In this document: positions 26,912-35,214 of the stretch, piece by piece
Layout of the letters: each line of letters begins with the position of its first letter
Numbering within the stretch: position 1 is the first letter of the stretch
Assembly (NCBI RefSeq): GCF_001270495.1
Contig: NZ_LGUR01000240.1
Coordinates: forward strand, 1-64,000
DNA length: 64,000 nucleotides
From: Streptomyces viridochromogenes
Lineage (GTDB): Bacteria; Actinomycetota; Actinomycetes; Streptomycetales; Streptomycetaceae
Reading direction: 5' to 3'
Program-made: the position numbers and the translations under genes
The notes under the pieces: generated by a model
The model's input: only the letters and a program-made list of their open reading frames with translations
The model's database searches: none
Told to the model about the DNA's origin: nothing

Positions 26912-26925
26912 TGGGAGCGTTCCCA
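26912..26925. promoter_or_regulatory. LacI-type operator, second copy (TGGGAGCGTTCCCA)
   Basis: This copy is identical over 14 bp, plus the following CACA-type flank, to the site at 20302-20315. It lies 17 bp downstream of the -10 box of the minus-strand promoter at 26943-26971. A repressor bound here would block transcription towards the alpha/beta hydrolase at 25673-26557. The 26558-26911 leader contains no gene I can support. Confidence 0.75.
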
Positions 26926-26942
26926 CATGTCTTGCAACAGGT

Positions 26943-26971
26943 ACATTCCCGATCGGGTGTCGATCTGTCAA
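26943..26971 (-). promoter_or_regulatory. Promoter with perfect TTGACA reading to the alpha/beta hydrolase
   Basis: On the minus strand TTGACA (26966-26971) and GAATGT (26943-26948) are 17 bp apart. The spacer contains the palindrome CCCGATCGGG (26948-26957), also seen in the candidate promoter of the GH53/CE12 operon. The -10 is a weak match, but the perfect -35 and the operator just downstream support the call. Confidence 0.55.
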
Positions 26972-27083
26972 TCATTGGCGCCCAACTCTGTTGTCTTCGA
27001 CGCGCATTCGACAGATCGCAGGCGCAGGAGGCACGGTGTGGCGTTTTCGCGGCCCGCTCGATCACACTCGCGGCGGTCCGCCG

Positions 27084-28085
27084 TCAGCCGTGGCCGATAC
27101 CCGCACTCATGCCGGCGATCGTATGGGCCCTGATGTCGGGGTGCGGTCCCTCCGCGAATCGGGTCACTACGGAGCGGACATGGTCCTGGGCCGGCTGGAG
27201 CAGTCCGTCGTACACCGCGACGCAGACTTCCCGCGCCCGCGACCGGGGCCAGTCGGGCGGCAGCAGCCCGATGGGGAGCAGCGGGTCCAGGATGGGGAAG
27301 TGACGGTAGGCGTGCATGATTTCGGTCCGTGCGCGCACCGCGTCGGCACCGGAGACGTCGTCGGCGCTGATGTGCGGAAGCAAGCCGCTCCAGCGGCTGA
27401 TGAAAGCCCGGTAGTGCTCGGCGATGCCGGGCAGGTCCCACGACTCGACCGGGTTGCGGTCGACCTCCGTGTCCAGTTCCTCCTGCCGCGCGCGGAACAC
27501 GGTCACCGCTCCTCGCGCCAGGTCGGCCACCTCGATCCGCCCCTTGGGGGTGAGGGGGTGCGGCGACACCCAGAGCGCGTCGTACAGCGGCGCGAATCCG
27601 CGCCACCGCAGCGCGGTGCGCAGTGCGCGCCGCCGCGTGCTCTCCTGTTCCGGGACGGAGAAGGCGATCAGTGTCCACCGACCGTCCCATGAGTCGGGTT
27701 GGGTGGTGAAGGTGGCGATCGAGCTGGCGCCGCTCCATAAATCGACGGCGGCCTGCGACGTCAGCCGGTAGGAGCTGTACCTCCCTTGCCGGCTGCCCTC
27801 CAGCACCCCACGGCGCATCAGCCTGCTGATCGTCGTACGGGCGGCGCCCGCGGTCACTTGGAACTCGCCGAGCAGTGCCACGATCGCCGCCGACGGCAAC
27901 CACGCCCGGACGGGGAACGTGTAGTCGGCGATCAATGTCACCGTGAGTCCCTGCGGCGATACGTTGCTTTGCCAGCCGGGCGATCGCACGGGGCCGACGG
28001 CGCTGTCACCCTCGTCGGAGAAGATCTCCTCGAGGTTGGACAGGTTCGGCAAGGTCGGCTCCGGCGCGGTGGACAGGGTCGGCAT
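27084..28085 (-). CDS. PaaX family transcriptional regulator
   Basis: The ATG at 28085 gives 333 residues; there is no clear ribosome-binding site, so the transcript may be leaderless. After about 55 variable residues comes the PaaX winged-helix domain (VRAWLPSAAIVALLGEFQV then RTTISRLMRRGVLEG). The PaaX central domain follows (DGRWTLIAFSVPEQESTRRR, LRWRGFAPLYDALWVSPH), then the C-terminal helical domain (HYRAFISRW, YRHFPILDPLLPIGLLP). PaaX proteins repress aromatic-acid catabolism and bind CoA thioesters. No paa genes are nearby, though an aromatic operon begins at 31 kb. It may regulate that operon or distant genes. Confidence 0.9.
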   Translation of the reverse strand: MPTLSTAPEPTLPNLSNLEEIFSDEGDSAVGPVRSPGWQSNVSPQGLTVTLIADYTFPVRAWLPSAAIVALLGEFQVTAGAARTTISRLMRRGVLEGSRQGRYSSYRLTSQAAVDLWSGASSIATFTTQPDSWDGRWTLIAFSVPEQESTRRRALRTALRWRGFAPLYDALWVSPHPLTPKGRIEVADLARGAVTVFRARQEELDTEVDRNPVESWDLPGIAEHYRAFISRWSGLLPHISADDVSGADAVRARTEIMHAYRHFPILDPLLPIGLLPPDWPRSRAREVCVAVYDGLLQPAQDHVRSVVTRFAEGPHPDIRAHTIAGMSAGIGHG

Positions 28086-28179
28086 CACTGTAACGGTTGT
28101 GGAATCGCCGGGTGCAGCTCCGCCGCGATTGCTCCACCAGGCGGGATCTCCGCGCACAGGTGAAGGCGCCCCGGCACTG

Positions 28180-28320
28180 ATCTGCGCGGCCGGCGCCGGC
28201 ACCCGAGGGGCCCACGAGCCAAGTAGCGCGCCGTTGAGAACGAACGCACCGAGCCTCGCGATGCTTCCCAAGCCCCGGCCGCCGGCCCGGTCCGGATGGA
28301 CACCCGTCATTGTCAGGTCC
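28180..28320 (-). pseudogene. Possible N-terminal fragment of an MFS transporter
   Basis: In the frame upstream of the PaaX start, a short stretch reads ARLGAFVLNGALLGSWAPRV and then PAPAAQ, which resembles the first membrane helix and following loop of 12-helix MFS sugar/drug transporters. The similarity stops after about 45 residues and no later helices follow. It is probably a relic of a deleted gene, joined by chance to the PaaX reading frame. The 28320-28590 stretch holds nothing recognisable. Confidence 0.3.
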
Positions 28321-28592
28321 ATCGCAGGGTGGCGAGGAAGGCGTGCACTCCCGGGTGAGAGGGGAGCGCACGCCAGGGCTTACATGGCGAGCGGCCCAGC
28401 GAGTGAGCGCGTCGCCGGTCGTGCATGGTGCCGATGCCGGGCAGCAGCAGGGTGGTCGAGAGCCGGATCGCTACTTCGGTCACCTCAGCTGAACCGTCGC
28501 TCGCATGTGCCACGCAGGCTCACCGGCTTGGCCGGGAGCTGTGTCGAAGGTGTGTGGAGTTACTCATGCTCAAAAATCTACAGAGGAACTAC

Positions 28593-28609
28593 TTGATACT
28601 GAGTATCAA
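28593..28609. promoter_or_regulatory. TTGATAC-TGA-GTATCAA operator upstream of the SDR gene
   Basis: A perfect 7-3-7 inverted repeat lies about 50 bp upstream of the SDR start, in the promoter position. A related sequence, GATACTGAG within CTCAGTATCAGATTGAG, precedes the TetR gene at 30092. The pair strongly suggests that this TetR protein binds both sites. Confidence 0.75.
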
Positions 28610-28659
28610 CTGAATCTAGAGTCTCGTATTGCAAGTTCGTTTCGAACGGGAGTGTCCTC

Positions 28660-29484
28660 ATGAGCAAGATCTGGTTCGTCACCGGTTCCTCGCGCGGCTT
28701 CGGTCGTCAGTTCGTCCAGGCGGCCCTGGAGCGTGGTGACAAGGTCGCGGCCACCGCCCGCAACACCGACTCCCTGGCGGATCTGGTGGCCGCCCACGGC
28801 GAGGCGGTCCTGCCGCTGAAGCTGGACGTCACCGACAAGGCCGCCGCATTCGAGGCCGTCAGGCAGGCGCACGAGCACTTCGGCCGCCTGGACGTGATCG
28901 TCAACAACGCCGGACACGGCCTGTTCGGCGCGGTCGAGGAGCTGACGGAACAGCAGGTCCGCGGTCAGATGGAGACCAACTTCTACGGCGCCCTGTGGGT
29001 CACCCAGGCCGCCCTGCCCCTCCTGCGGGCCCAGGGCAGCGGCCACATCGTGCAGATCTCCACGGTCGGCGGCGTCGTCTCCTTCCCCAACCTGGGCGGT
29101 TACAACGCCTCCAAGTGGGCCCTGGAGGGCATGACCGAAGCCCTCGCCCAGGAGGTCGCCGGATTCGGCATCAAGGTCACCCTCGTCGAGCCCGGCGGCT
29201 TCGAAACCGACTGGGCCGGCTCCTCCGCCACCTTCGCCGCACAACTGCCCGCCTACGACGACCTGCGCGCCGCCGTCGCCGCCGCCTGGGGCGACGTCAA
29301 GTCCGGCGACCCCGCCGCAACCGGCCCGGCCCTGCTGGAGATCGTCGACGCGGACAACCCTCCGCTGCGTGTCTTCTTCGGCACGGCCCCCCTCCACCTC
29401 GTCCCCCAGGTCTACGCCGAGCGGCTGAAGATCTGGGAGGAGTGGGCGGCGGTCTCCGCCGCGGCCGAGGGCGCCGCGGCCTGA
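28660..29484 (+). CDS. SDR family NAD(P)-dependent oxidoreductase
   Basis: A 274-residue classical short-chain dehydrogenase/reductase starts at the ATG at 28660, behind a GGGAG box. It shows the cofactor motif TGSSRGFGR (residues 8-16), NNAGHG, the catalytic serine in QISTVGG and the active-site YNASK near residue 150. An acidic LDVTD segment follows the second strand. These enzymes of the SDR-retinol/3-oxoacyl group reduce or oxidise small alcohols and ketones; the substrate is unknown. It is a single-gene unit with a palindromic operator and a strong terminator, and is probably controlled by the TetR protein encoded 600 bp downstream on the same strand. Confidence 0.93.
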   Translation: MSKIWFVTGSSRGFGRQFVQAALERGDKVAATARNTDSLADLVAAHGEAVLPLKLDVTDKAAAFEAVRQAHEHFGRLDVIVNNAGHGLFGAVEELTEQQVRGQMETNFYGALWVTQAALPLLRAQGSGHIVQISTVGGVVSFPNLGGYNASKWALEGMTEALAQEVAGFGIKVTLVEPGGFETDWAGSSATFAAQLPAYDDLRAAVAAAWGDVKSGDPAATGPALLEIVDADNPPLRVFFGTAPLHLVPQVYAERLKIWEEWAAVSAAAEGAAA

Positions 29485-29531
29485 AGCCGCCGCGCGGCAG
29501 CGATGCCGGGCGGCCCCCGGCGCACTGTCGG

Positions 29532-29558
29532 CCCTTCCCGTCGGGGTGACGGGAAGGG
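29532..29558 (+). terminator. Terminator of the SDR gene
   Basis: CCCTTCCCGTC and GACGGGAAGGG form a perfect 11-bp stem with a GGGGT loop, 48 bp after the SDR stop. The 29560-30050 stretch contains one plus-strand frame ending in VLRVKWTLASHPLTRSVRVT (stop near 30004) that looks like a C-terminal gene relic but matches no family I recognise. Confidence 0.85.
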
Positions 29559-30053
29559 TAGGGCGGGCACGGGGCGGTCATCCTCCCCTGCTGTCACCGG
29601 TGGCCGTCCAGTCGCCTGACCATCGACCGGAACCCCAGTCGAGCCCGGCCCCATCCGTGGGCTCATGGGTACGAAATGGGTGAGGTCCGCCCGCCCTCGA
29701 GCGCGCCCGGAGAGTAGCGGCCCTCTGGTGGGACCGCGGAAAACATGACGGGGGTGCGTGCGTACGAGGAGGGTCAGCTTTTCGGGGCAGGTTCCGGCGT
29801 CGCCGCCGACCTCGGCGCGGCCGGTCCGCCCGGCCGGGAGCGGTGAGCGGGCCTGCGGCCACCGTCACGTTCCCTGCTCGCGGCCCGGGGCTTCGTCGTA
29901 AGCGCTGCCGTCCCCGAGGACGGACCGGGTACGGCCGAGCAGGTCCTCCGGGTCAAGTGGACCCTCGCCTCGCATCCGCTGACGCGCTCCGTGCGAGTGA
30001 CTTGAACGGCCGGCGTGGACAAGTGTGGCCGCCGGGAGCCCGCGTTTCTGAGG

Positions 30054-30070
30054 CTCAGTATCAGATTGAG
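30054..30070. promoter_or_regulatory. Operator-like site upstream of the TetR gene
   Basis: CTCAGTATCAGATTGAG contains, on the minus strand, CTGATACTGAG, which matches one arm and the centre of the operator at 28593-28609 (TTGATACTGAG). It ends 21 bp before the TetR start, a usual position for autoregulation. Confidence 0.6.
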
Positions 30071-30091
30071 TCGCTGTTGTACTCTTTACTC

Positions 30092-30715
30092 ATGACCGAC
30101 TCCGCCGGCGCCTCCGCCCAGTCCGCAACCAAACCGCCCGGCCTGCGGGAGCGTATGCGCGCGACGGTCCGGAAGGAAGTCGTCGAGGTCGCGCTGCGGC
30201 TCTTCATCGAGCAGGGATTCGACGGGACGACCGTCGACCAGATCGCCGGTGAGGTCGGGCTGTCGCGCGCCAGCCTGTTCCGGTACTTCGGCACCAAAGA
30301 AGACATGGTCCTGCAGGGCTTGGAGGAGACCGGCCGTCAGATCGCAGAGGCGTTCGCCGCCCGCCCCGACACCGAGCGTCCCTGGGAGGCGCTGCGCAGG
30401 GCGTTCGACGTGCTCACGCGGACGAATGAGGCAGCACCCGAGCAGGCGCTCAGCTATCTGCGCATGCTCCAGGAGACTCCGTCACTGCGTGCCCGGCACT
30501 TCGAGAAGCAGCTGAGCTGGCAGGCGATGCTGGAGCCGGAGATCGCCCGGCGGCTGGGCGTCAGCGCCGACCAGCCGGAGGAGGTCGGGCCGAACGCGCT
30601 GTCCGGGGCCGCGCTCGCCTGTCTGGATGCGGCCGCGACGGGCTGGGTGGCCTGCGAGGGCGCCGTTCCCCTGGCCGTACTGCTCGACCGCGCGATGGGC
30701 ACGCTGACGGAATAG
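30092..30715 (+). CDS. TetR/AcrR family transcriptional regulator
   Basis: A 207-residue regulator starts at the ATG at 30092. An N-terminal HTH spans about residues 25-70, with EVALRLFIEQGFDGTTVDQI and GLSRASLFRYFGTKEDMV, the standard TetR DNA-binding domain. The rest is a helical ligand-binding domain typical of the MftR/AcrR-like group (LSYLRMLQETPSLRARH). Upstream lies a half-conserved copy of the operator found before the SDR gene at 28660, so it probably represses itself and the SDR. The inducer is unknown. The open frame extends upstream of this ATG, but that region lacks TetR character. Confidence 0.93.
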   Translation: MTDSAGASAQSATKPPGLRERMRATVRKEVVEVALRLFIEQGFDGTTVDQIAGEVGLSRASLFRYFGTKEDMVLQGLEETGRQIAEAFAARPDTERPWEALRRAFDVLTRTNEAAPEQALSYLRMLQETPSLRARHFEKQLSWQAMLEPEIARRLGVSADQPEEVGPNALSGAALACLDAAATGWVACEGAVPLAVLLDRAMGTLTE

Positions 30716-30930
30716 TTTGACCAAGGCCCCCTGCCTCCTGGAGCCACGGGGGTAGGCAAGGCGACGGACGGACCGCCTGATGTGGTGGTGCCTTGAGGAA
30801 ACGCCGTGGTAGCGGCAATGCGGGCTTTCTCAGAGTGGAGTGGGACGTGGCGGCGCCGCGACCGCGCCCTGCCCGCGCGCGGTCCCGGTGACGACGACCT
30901 TGTCGGCCGGCCTGCTCTCCGCCGCGCGGT

Positions 30931-31896
30931 TCACGGGCGCGTTCGCGGGCGCCTACGGGCGCGAGGGACGGCCACTGGTTCGGCACCGGGTACCACGGTG
31001 TTGGAGACGGTGCCGATGCCCTCGACGGTGAGGGTGACGGTGTCGCCGGGCTTCAGCGGCGGTGGGTCCTGGCGGCCGCGTACCCCCCAGAGTTCGGCGA
31101 GGCAGCCGCCGTTGCCGCAGGTGCCGGAGCCGAGTACGTCGCCGGGGCGTACCCAGGTGCCACGGGAGGCGTAGGCGGTCATCTCCTCGAAGGCCCAGCT
31201 CATGTTGGACAGCAGGTCCTTGCCGACCACCTCGCCGTTGATCTCGGCGGTCAGCGCCAGGCGCAGGAATCCGTCGCCGTCGCGGTAGGGCTCCAGCTCG
31301 TCCGCGGTGACGAGGTGAGGGCCGAGGGTGGTGGCGGTGTCCTTGCCCTTGCAGGGGCCGAGGCCGACCTGCATCTCGCGGGACTGGAGGTCGCGGGCGG
31401 ACCAGTCGTTGTAGATGGTGTAGCCGATGATGTGGTCGCGGGCCTGCTCGGGGGTGAGGTCGCGGCCCTCGCGGCCGATGACCGCGGCGACTTCGAGTTC
31501 GAAGTCCAGTGCCTGGCTGCCGGGCGGCACGGGGACGTCGTCGTGAGCGCCGACGACCGCGTAGGGGTTGGTGAAGTAGAAGGTGGGCGCGTCGTACCAG
31601 GCGTCCGGGGCGCCCGGGACTCCGTCGATGTTTCGCCGTACGCCCTCGACGTGCTCCTCGAACGTAATGAAGTCGCGTACGGACGGCGGTTGGAGCGGCG
31701 GCAGCAGTCGCACCTGGGAGACGTGCGGGCCGCGCGGCACGTCCAGGCTTGCGTTGCCTGCCTCGCGCAGTGCCTCGGGGCCCGCCTGGATCAAGTCGAG
31801 AAGCGTCCCCGTGCCGGGGCAGGGGTAGAGGGTGCCGTCGTCCTCGACGGTGGCGACACGGCTGCGGCCGTGCTGTTCGTACGTGGCGAAGCGCAT
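30931..31896 (-). CDS. Fumarylacetoacetate hydrolase family protein (last gene of the aromatic operon)
   Basis: From the ATG at 31896 (AGGA box) the protein has 321 residues. The FAH-fold domain shows VRDFITFEEHVEGVRR, DFELEVAAVIG (metal-binding glutamates), GYTIYNDWSARDLQ, KGKDTATTLGPHLV and GSGTCGNGG. Members hydrolyse C-C bonds of ring-cleavage products such as fumarylacetoacetate or acylpyruvates, or act as decarboxylase/hydratase. It lies 91 bp after the extradiol dioxygenase gene. The last ten residues are Arg/Pro-rich and probably variable. A second FAH-fold gene at the head of the same operon suggests that two consecutive steps use this fold. Confidence 0.92.
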   Translation of the reverse strand: MRFATYEQHGRSRVATVEDDGTLYPCPGTGTLLDLIQAGPEALREAGNASLDVPRGPHVSQVRLLPPLQPPSVRDFITFEEHVEGVRRNIDGVPGAPDAWYDAPTFYFTNPYAVVGAHDDVPVPPGSQALDFELEVAAVIGREGRDLTPEQARDHIIGYTIYNDWSARDLQSREMQVGLGPCKGKDTATTLGPHLVTADELEPYRDGDGFLRLALTAEINGEVVGKDLLSNMSWAFEEMTAYASRGTWVRPGDVLGSGTCGNGGCLAELWGVRGRQDPPPLKPGDTVTLTVEGIGTVSNTVVPGAEPVAVPRARRRPRTRP

Positions 31897-31987
31897 GGCA
31901 TTCCTAGGGAGCTGGGTGGGTTGACACAGGCCGGGGGCCCGGCGCCTGGCAGGCGGGGGAGTGCGCCGAGCCCCCGGGGTCAAGGGG

Positions 31988-32926
31988 TCAGACCGGCGGA
32001 GCGACGAAGACGCCGCGGTCGACGTCGTTGATCATCTCCTTGGCGACCATCTCGTTCATCGGGTTGGACGTGCCCCACTGGTCGGCGTTCTCGGGCTTCG
32101 TCAGGTCGTAGATGTGCGGGTGCCAGGTGTCCTCGTCCAGCTTTTCGAGCTCGGTGGTGTACTCGACGGTGTTGCCGTGCGGGTCGAGGAAATAGGTGAA
32201 GGTGTTGTCGCCCGCCATGTGCCGCCCGGGGCCCCAGATCTTGCGGGCGCCGGAGCGCATCACGCGGCCGGAGCCGCGCATGTACTCGTCGAGGCCGCGC
32301 ATCTCGAAGGAAAGGTGCTGTAGGGAGGCGTGCGGACCGCTGGCGATGGCCATGGAGTGGTGCTGGTTGCTGATCCGCATGAAGTGCATGACGTCGCCCA
32401 TGTGCGGCAAGGTCATCGTGTCGGACAGCCGGAAGTCGAGGTACTGCTCGTACCAGGCGCGGGTGGCGTTGATGTCGGGGGAGTTCAGGACGACGTGCGA
32501 GAGACGGACGGGGATGGACTCCTTCTCCTCGATACGACGGTGCCGGCGCGCCTCGACGTCGGCCGAGACCTCGATGGTGCGGCCGTCGATGTCGAAGAAG
32601 CGGAAGCCGTAGCCGCCGCCGGGGGTGTCGACCTTGCCCGGCTGGGAGATCAACCGCACTCCACCGGCGAGGAGTTGCTCGGCGAGCGTGTCCACGTCGG
32701 CGGGGTTCGCCGCGCCGTAGGAGATGAGGTCGAGGCGCTTCTCCTCAGCCTTGCGGAGCCGGACGATGTACTGCTCGGGGGAGCCCTCGGCGGCCAGGAA
32801 GGAGATGCCGGAGTCCTCGGCGACCTTGGTCAGGCCCCAGACGCCGGCATAGAAGTCGAGCTGCTTGTCGTAGTCGGGCACGGCGAGGTCGACGTGCCGC
32901 AGGTGGGTGAGCAGACGGTTGGTCAT
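31988..32926 (-). CDS. VOC-family extradiol ring-cleavage dioxygenase
   Basis: The ATG at 32926 (GAGGA box) gives 312 residues. The protein has two VOC domains of about 140 residues, as in catechol 2,3-dioxygenases. The C-terminal domain carries the iron ligands: a histidine in LSHVVLNSPD, one in LQHLSFEM and a glutamate in GNTVEYTTE. It should open a catechol or similar dihydroxylated ring next to the diol, giving a semialdehyde or oxo-acid. The gene directly follows the amidohydrolase gene; its ribosome-binding site overlaps that gene's stop. The neighbouring FAD hydroxylase would supply the dihydroxy substrate. Confidence 0.92.
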   Translation of the reverse strand: MTNRLLTHLRHVDLAVPDYDKQLDFYAGVWGLTKVAEDSGISFLAAEGSPEQYIVRLRKAEEKRLDLISYGAANPADVDTLAEQLLAGGVRLISQPGKVDTPGGGYGFRFFDIDGRTIEVSADVEARRHRRIEEKESIPVRLSHVVLNSPDINATRAWYEQYLDFRLSDTMTLPHMGDVMHFMRISNQHHSMAIASGPHASLQHLSFEMRGLDEYMRGSGRVMRSGARKIWGPGRHMAGDNTFTYFLDPHGNTVEYTTELEKLDEDTWHPHIYDLTKPENADQWGTSNPMNEMVAKEMINDVDRGVFVAPPV

Positions 32927-32936
32927 GTCGGGTTCC

Positions 32937-33965
32937 TCAGGTGAGATGCAGCAGTGCTGCCGCGTTGCCGCCGCGTACGGCGTGGAAGTGGGGGTCGGGC
33001 AGGTCGGTGACGCCGCGCAGAGCACCGAGCGGGTCGTCGGTGCCCATGTCGAAGGGGAAGTCCGAGCCGAGCAGCACCCGCTCGGGGCCGGCCACCCGGA
33101 TCAGCTCGCGCAGGACGTCCGGGTCGTGGACGAGGGAGTCGAAGTACAGCTGCTTGAGGTAGCTGCTGGGCGGGTGCGCGCAGCCGCGGGTGTCGGTGCG
33201 GGCACGCCAGGCGTGGTCGGAGCGGCCGATGTGGGTGGGCAGATAGCCGCCGCCGTGGGCGGCGACGATGCGCAACCTCGGGTGCCTGTCCAGGACGCCA
33301 GAGAAGATCAGATGGGACAGGGCGACGGCGTTCTCGGTCGGCTGGCCGACGGTGTTGGACAGGTACCACCGGTTGAGGCGCTCGTCGAGCGTGCAGCCGA
33401 AGGGGTGCAGGAAGAGGATCGCGCCGGTTTCCTCGGCCCGTGTCCAGAACGGTTCGTACGCGGGGTCGGACAGTTCGCGTCCCGGCGCGTGGCTGGAGAT
33501 CTCGACACCGCGCAGGCCCAGGCCGAGGGCGTGTTCGAGGGCTTCGACGGCGAGGCCGGGGTGCTGGAGCGGGACGAGGCCGAGGCCGTGCAGCCGCTGC
33601 GGGGCCTGGGCGACATGCGCGGCGGTGCCTTCGTTGGCCAGTTCCCACACCGTGCGGGCCAGGTCCTCGTCGGCCCAGTAGTGGTAGTGCGACGGAGACG
33701 GCGAGACCAGCTGGACGTCGACCCCGGAGGCGTCCATCGCGGCGAGCCGGGCCTTGACGTCGGTCAGCCTCGGGAAACGGTCCCGGAACATGGGGCCGCT
33801 GACAGCGATGGCCTCGGGGCCGTTGCGGCGGGCGTCGAGATCGCGGGCCGCGGCCAGCCCGGGGTGTCCGGCGACGGCGTCCTCGACCTGAGGGAGCAGG
33901 ACGTGCGCGTGGACGTCGATCGTGGGTGCGCTGTTCTGGGGGCTCACGGGGTTCACGGAGTTCAC
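32937..33965 (-). CDS. Amidohydrolase family (ACMSD-like) decarboxylase/hydrolase
   Basis: The GTG at 33965 follows an AGGAG box and overlaps the stop of the upstream monooxygenase gene (GTGA). The 342-residue TIM-barrel protein has the metal motif VHAHV near the N-terminus, histidines in LFLHPFG and AAHGGGYLP, and the aspartate in GSDFPFD. This arrangement is that of the 2-amino-3-carboxymuconate-semialdehyde decarboxylase/gamma-resorcylate decarboxylase group. In this operon it probably decarboxylates or hydrolyses a ring-cleavage product or an aromatic acid. The substrate cannot be read from the sequence. Confidence 0.9.
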   Translation of the reverse strand: MNSVNPVSPQNSAPTIDVHAHVLLPQVEDAVAGHPGLAAARDLDARRNGPEAIAVSGPMFRDRFPRLTDVKARLAAMDASGVDVQLVSPSPSHYHYWADEDLARTVWELANEGTAAHVAQAPQRLHGLGLVPLQHPGLAVEALEHALGLGLRGVEISSHAPGRELSDPAYEPFWTRAEETGAILFLHPFGCTLDERLNRWYLSNTVGQPTENAVALSHLIFSGVLDRHPRLRIVAAHGGGYLPTHIGRSDHAWRARTDTRGCAHPPSSYLKQLYFDSLVHDPDVLRELIRVAGPERVLLGSDFPFDMGTDDPLGALRGVTDLPDPHFHAVRGGNAAALLHLT

Positions 33966-35101
33966 GGCGTCTCCTGAAGGACTGCCATCGTGCGGCCCAT
34001 CAGGCCGGGTGCGTCGGCGTCACGGGCGCCGTCCATCTGCCACTGACCGAGTTGCACGGATGCCTCGACCACCATGCGGACACGGCCGATCCGGCGTTCG
34101 TAGAAGCCGGTCAGGAGGGCGTCGAGGGAACCCCAGTCCTGCTCCGCGGTCAGCATCTCGGCCAGTACGGAGGCGTCCTCCAGGGACATGGCCGCGCCCT
34201 GGGCGAGCGTGGGAGGACAGACATGGGCCGCGTCACCGATCAGGACGACCCGCCCGCGGTGCCAGGAGCCCTCGACGAGCAGCCGCTCGAACCAGGTGTA
34301 GTTGACCTTGGCGGGGTCGGTGATGCTCGCGGCGATCTCCGGCCACGCACCCCCGTAGGGCGCGGCCAGCCGCCGCATCTCGTCCGCGTACGAGGCTGGG
34401 TCGATGGAGGCGCGGTCGCGGTTGGCCTCGACGAGATAGGCGTAGATGGTGTCCTTGCTGGTGGGGCAGTAGCCGGCGATGTAGCACGGTCCGCCGTAGG
34501 ACAGGTCCTTGCGCTTCACGCCCTCGGGGCGGGGCACGGGGACGCGCCAGATGGCCATGCCGGTCGGTTCGGGTTTGTCGCTGATGCCGATCATCGCGCG
34601 CGTGTGGGAGCCGACGCCGTCGGCGGCGATGACAAGGTCGTAGCGGCCCTCGGTGCCGTCGCTGAACCGGGCGGTGACGCCGGACGTGTCCTGGACCAGT
34701 TCCTCGGCGGTGGTGCCGAGGCGTACCGCCGCGCCGCTCTCGAGAACGGCCTCACACAGGATCTCCTGGAGCCGGGGCCGCTGCATGCCGAAGATCGAGG
34801 GCAGGTCGTCCCCACCGGTGCGGAAGTCCTGCTGGACGTGGAACACGGTCCCGTCGGGCGTGGCCATGCCGACGGCGTCGACGGCGTAGCCGCTCTCCCG
34901 GACCTTGTCCCATACGCCGACTTCGCGCAGCACGCGCAGCGCGTTGCCCTGGAGGGTGATGCCGGAGCCGAGCACGTTCCAGTCGGGCTCGGCCTCGATC
35001 AGTTCCACGGCGATGCCCGCCCGCCGCAGCAGCACGGTCACGGCATTGCCGGACGCGCCGCCGCCTATGACGAGGACGGTGCGGGAACAGGGGTCGTTCA
35101 T
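33962..35101 (-). CDS. FAD-dependent aromatic monooxygenase (salicylate/3-hydroxybenzoate hydroxylase-like)
   Basis: From the ATG at 35101 (GGGAG box) this is a 379-residue group A flavoprotein hydroxylase. It shows the FAD dinucleotide fold VLVIGGGASGNAV at residues 9-21, the NAD(P)H-related DG motif in AADGVGSHTR and the second FAD motif GDAAHVCPP. Length and layout fit single-component phenol and benzoate hydroxylases that use NAD(P)H and O2. It probably makes the dihydroxylated substrate for the dioxygenase encoded two genes downstream. Its stop overlaps the amidohydrolase start by four bases. Confidence 0.92.
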   Translation of the reverse strand: MNDPCSRTVLVIGGGASGNAVTVLLRRAGIAVELIEAEPDWNVLGSGITLQGNALRVLREVGVWDKVRESGYAVDAVGMATPDGTVFHVQQDFRTGGDDLPSIFGMQRPRLQEILCEAVLESGAAVRLGTTAEELVQDTSGVTARFSDGTEGRYDLVIAADGVGSHTRAMIGISDKPEPTGMAIWRVPVPRPEGVKRKDLSYGGPCYIAGYCPTSKDTIYAYLVEANRDRASIDPASYADEMRRLAAPYGGAWPEIAASITDPAKVNYTWFERLLVEGSWHRGRVVLIGDAAHVCPPTLAQGAAMSLEDASVLAEMLTAEQDWGSLDALLTGFYERRIGRVRMVVEASVQLGQWQMDGARDADAPGLMGRTMAVLQETP

Positions 35102-35214
35102 GGGGTCTCCCTGAGATGGTGCCGCGCGACTTCGAACGGCAAGGGGGTGTTGCGGGCCGGGCGGTCGAGGGTGGCGTAGCCGTCCGGGCGCGGCCCGCCC
35201 GGCAGTCCAGGGCG

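Noticed and set aside
29869..30004. Frame ending in VLRVKWTLASHPLTRSVRVT as a gene
   Set aside because: It has plausible codon use at its end but no start, no domain and only about 45 residues; noted as a possible relic only.
30780..30930. Short plus-strand frames between the TetR gene and the aromatic operon
   Set aside because: No start signal or recognisable family; this stretch is best seen as intergenic.
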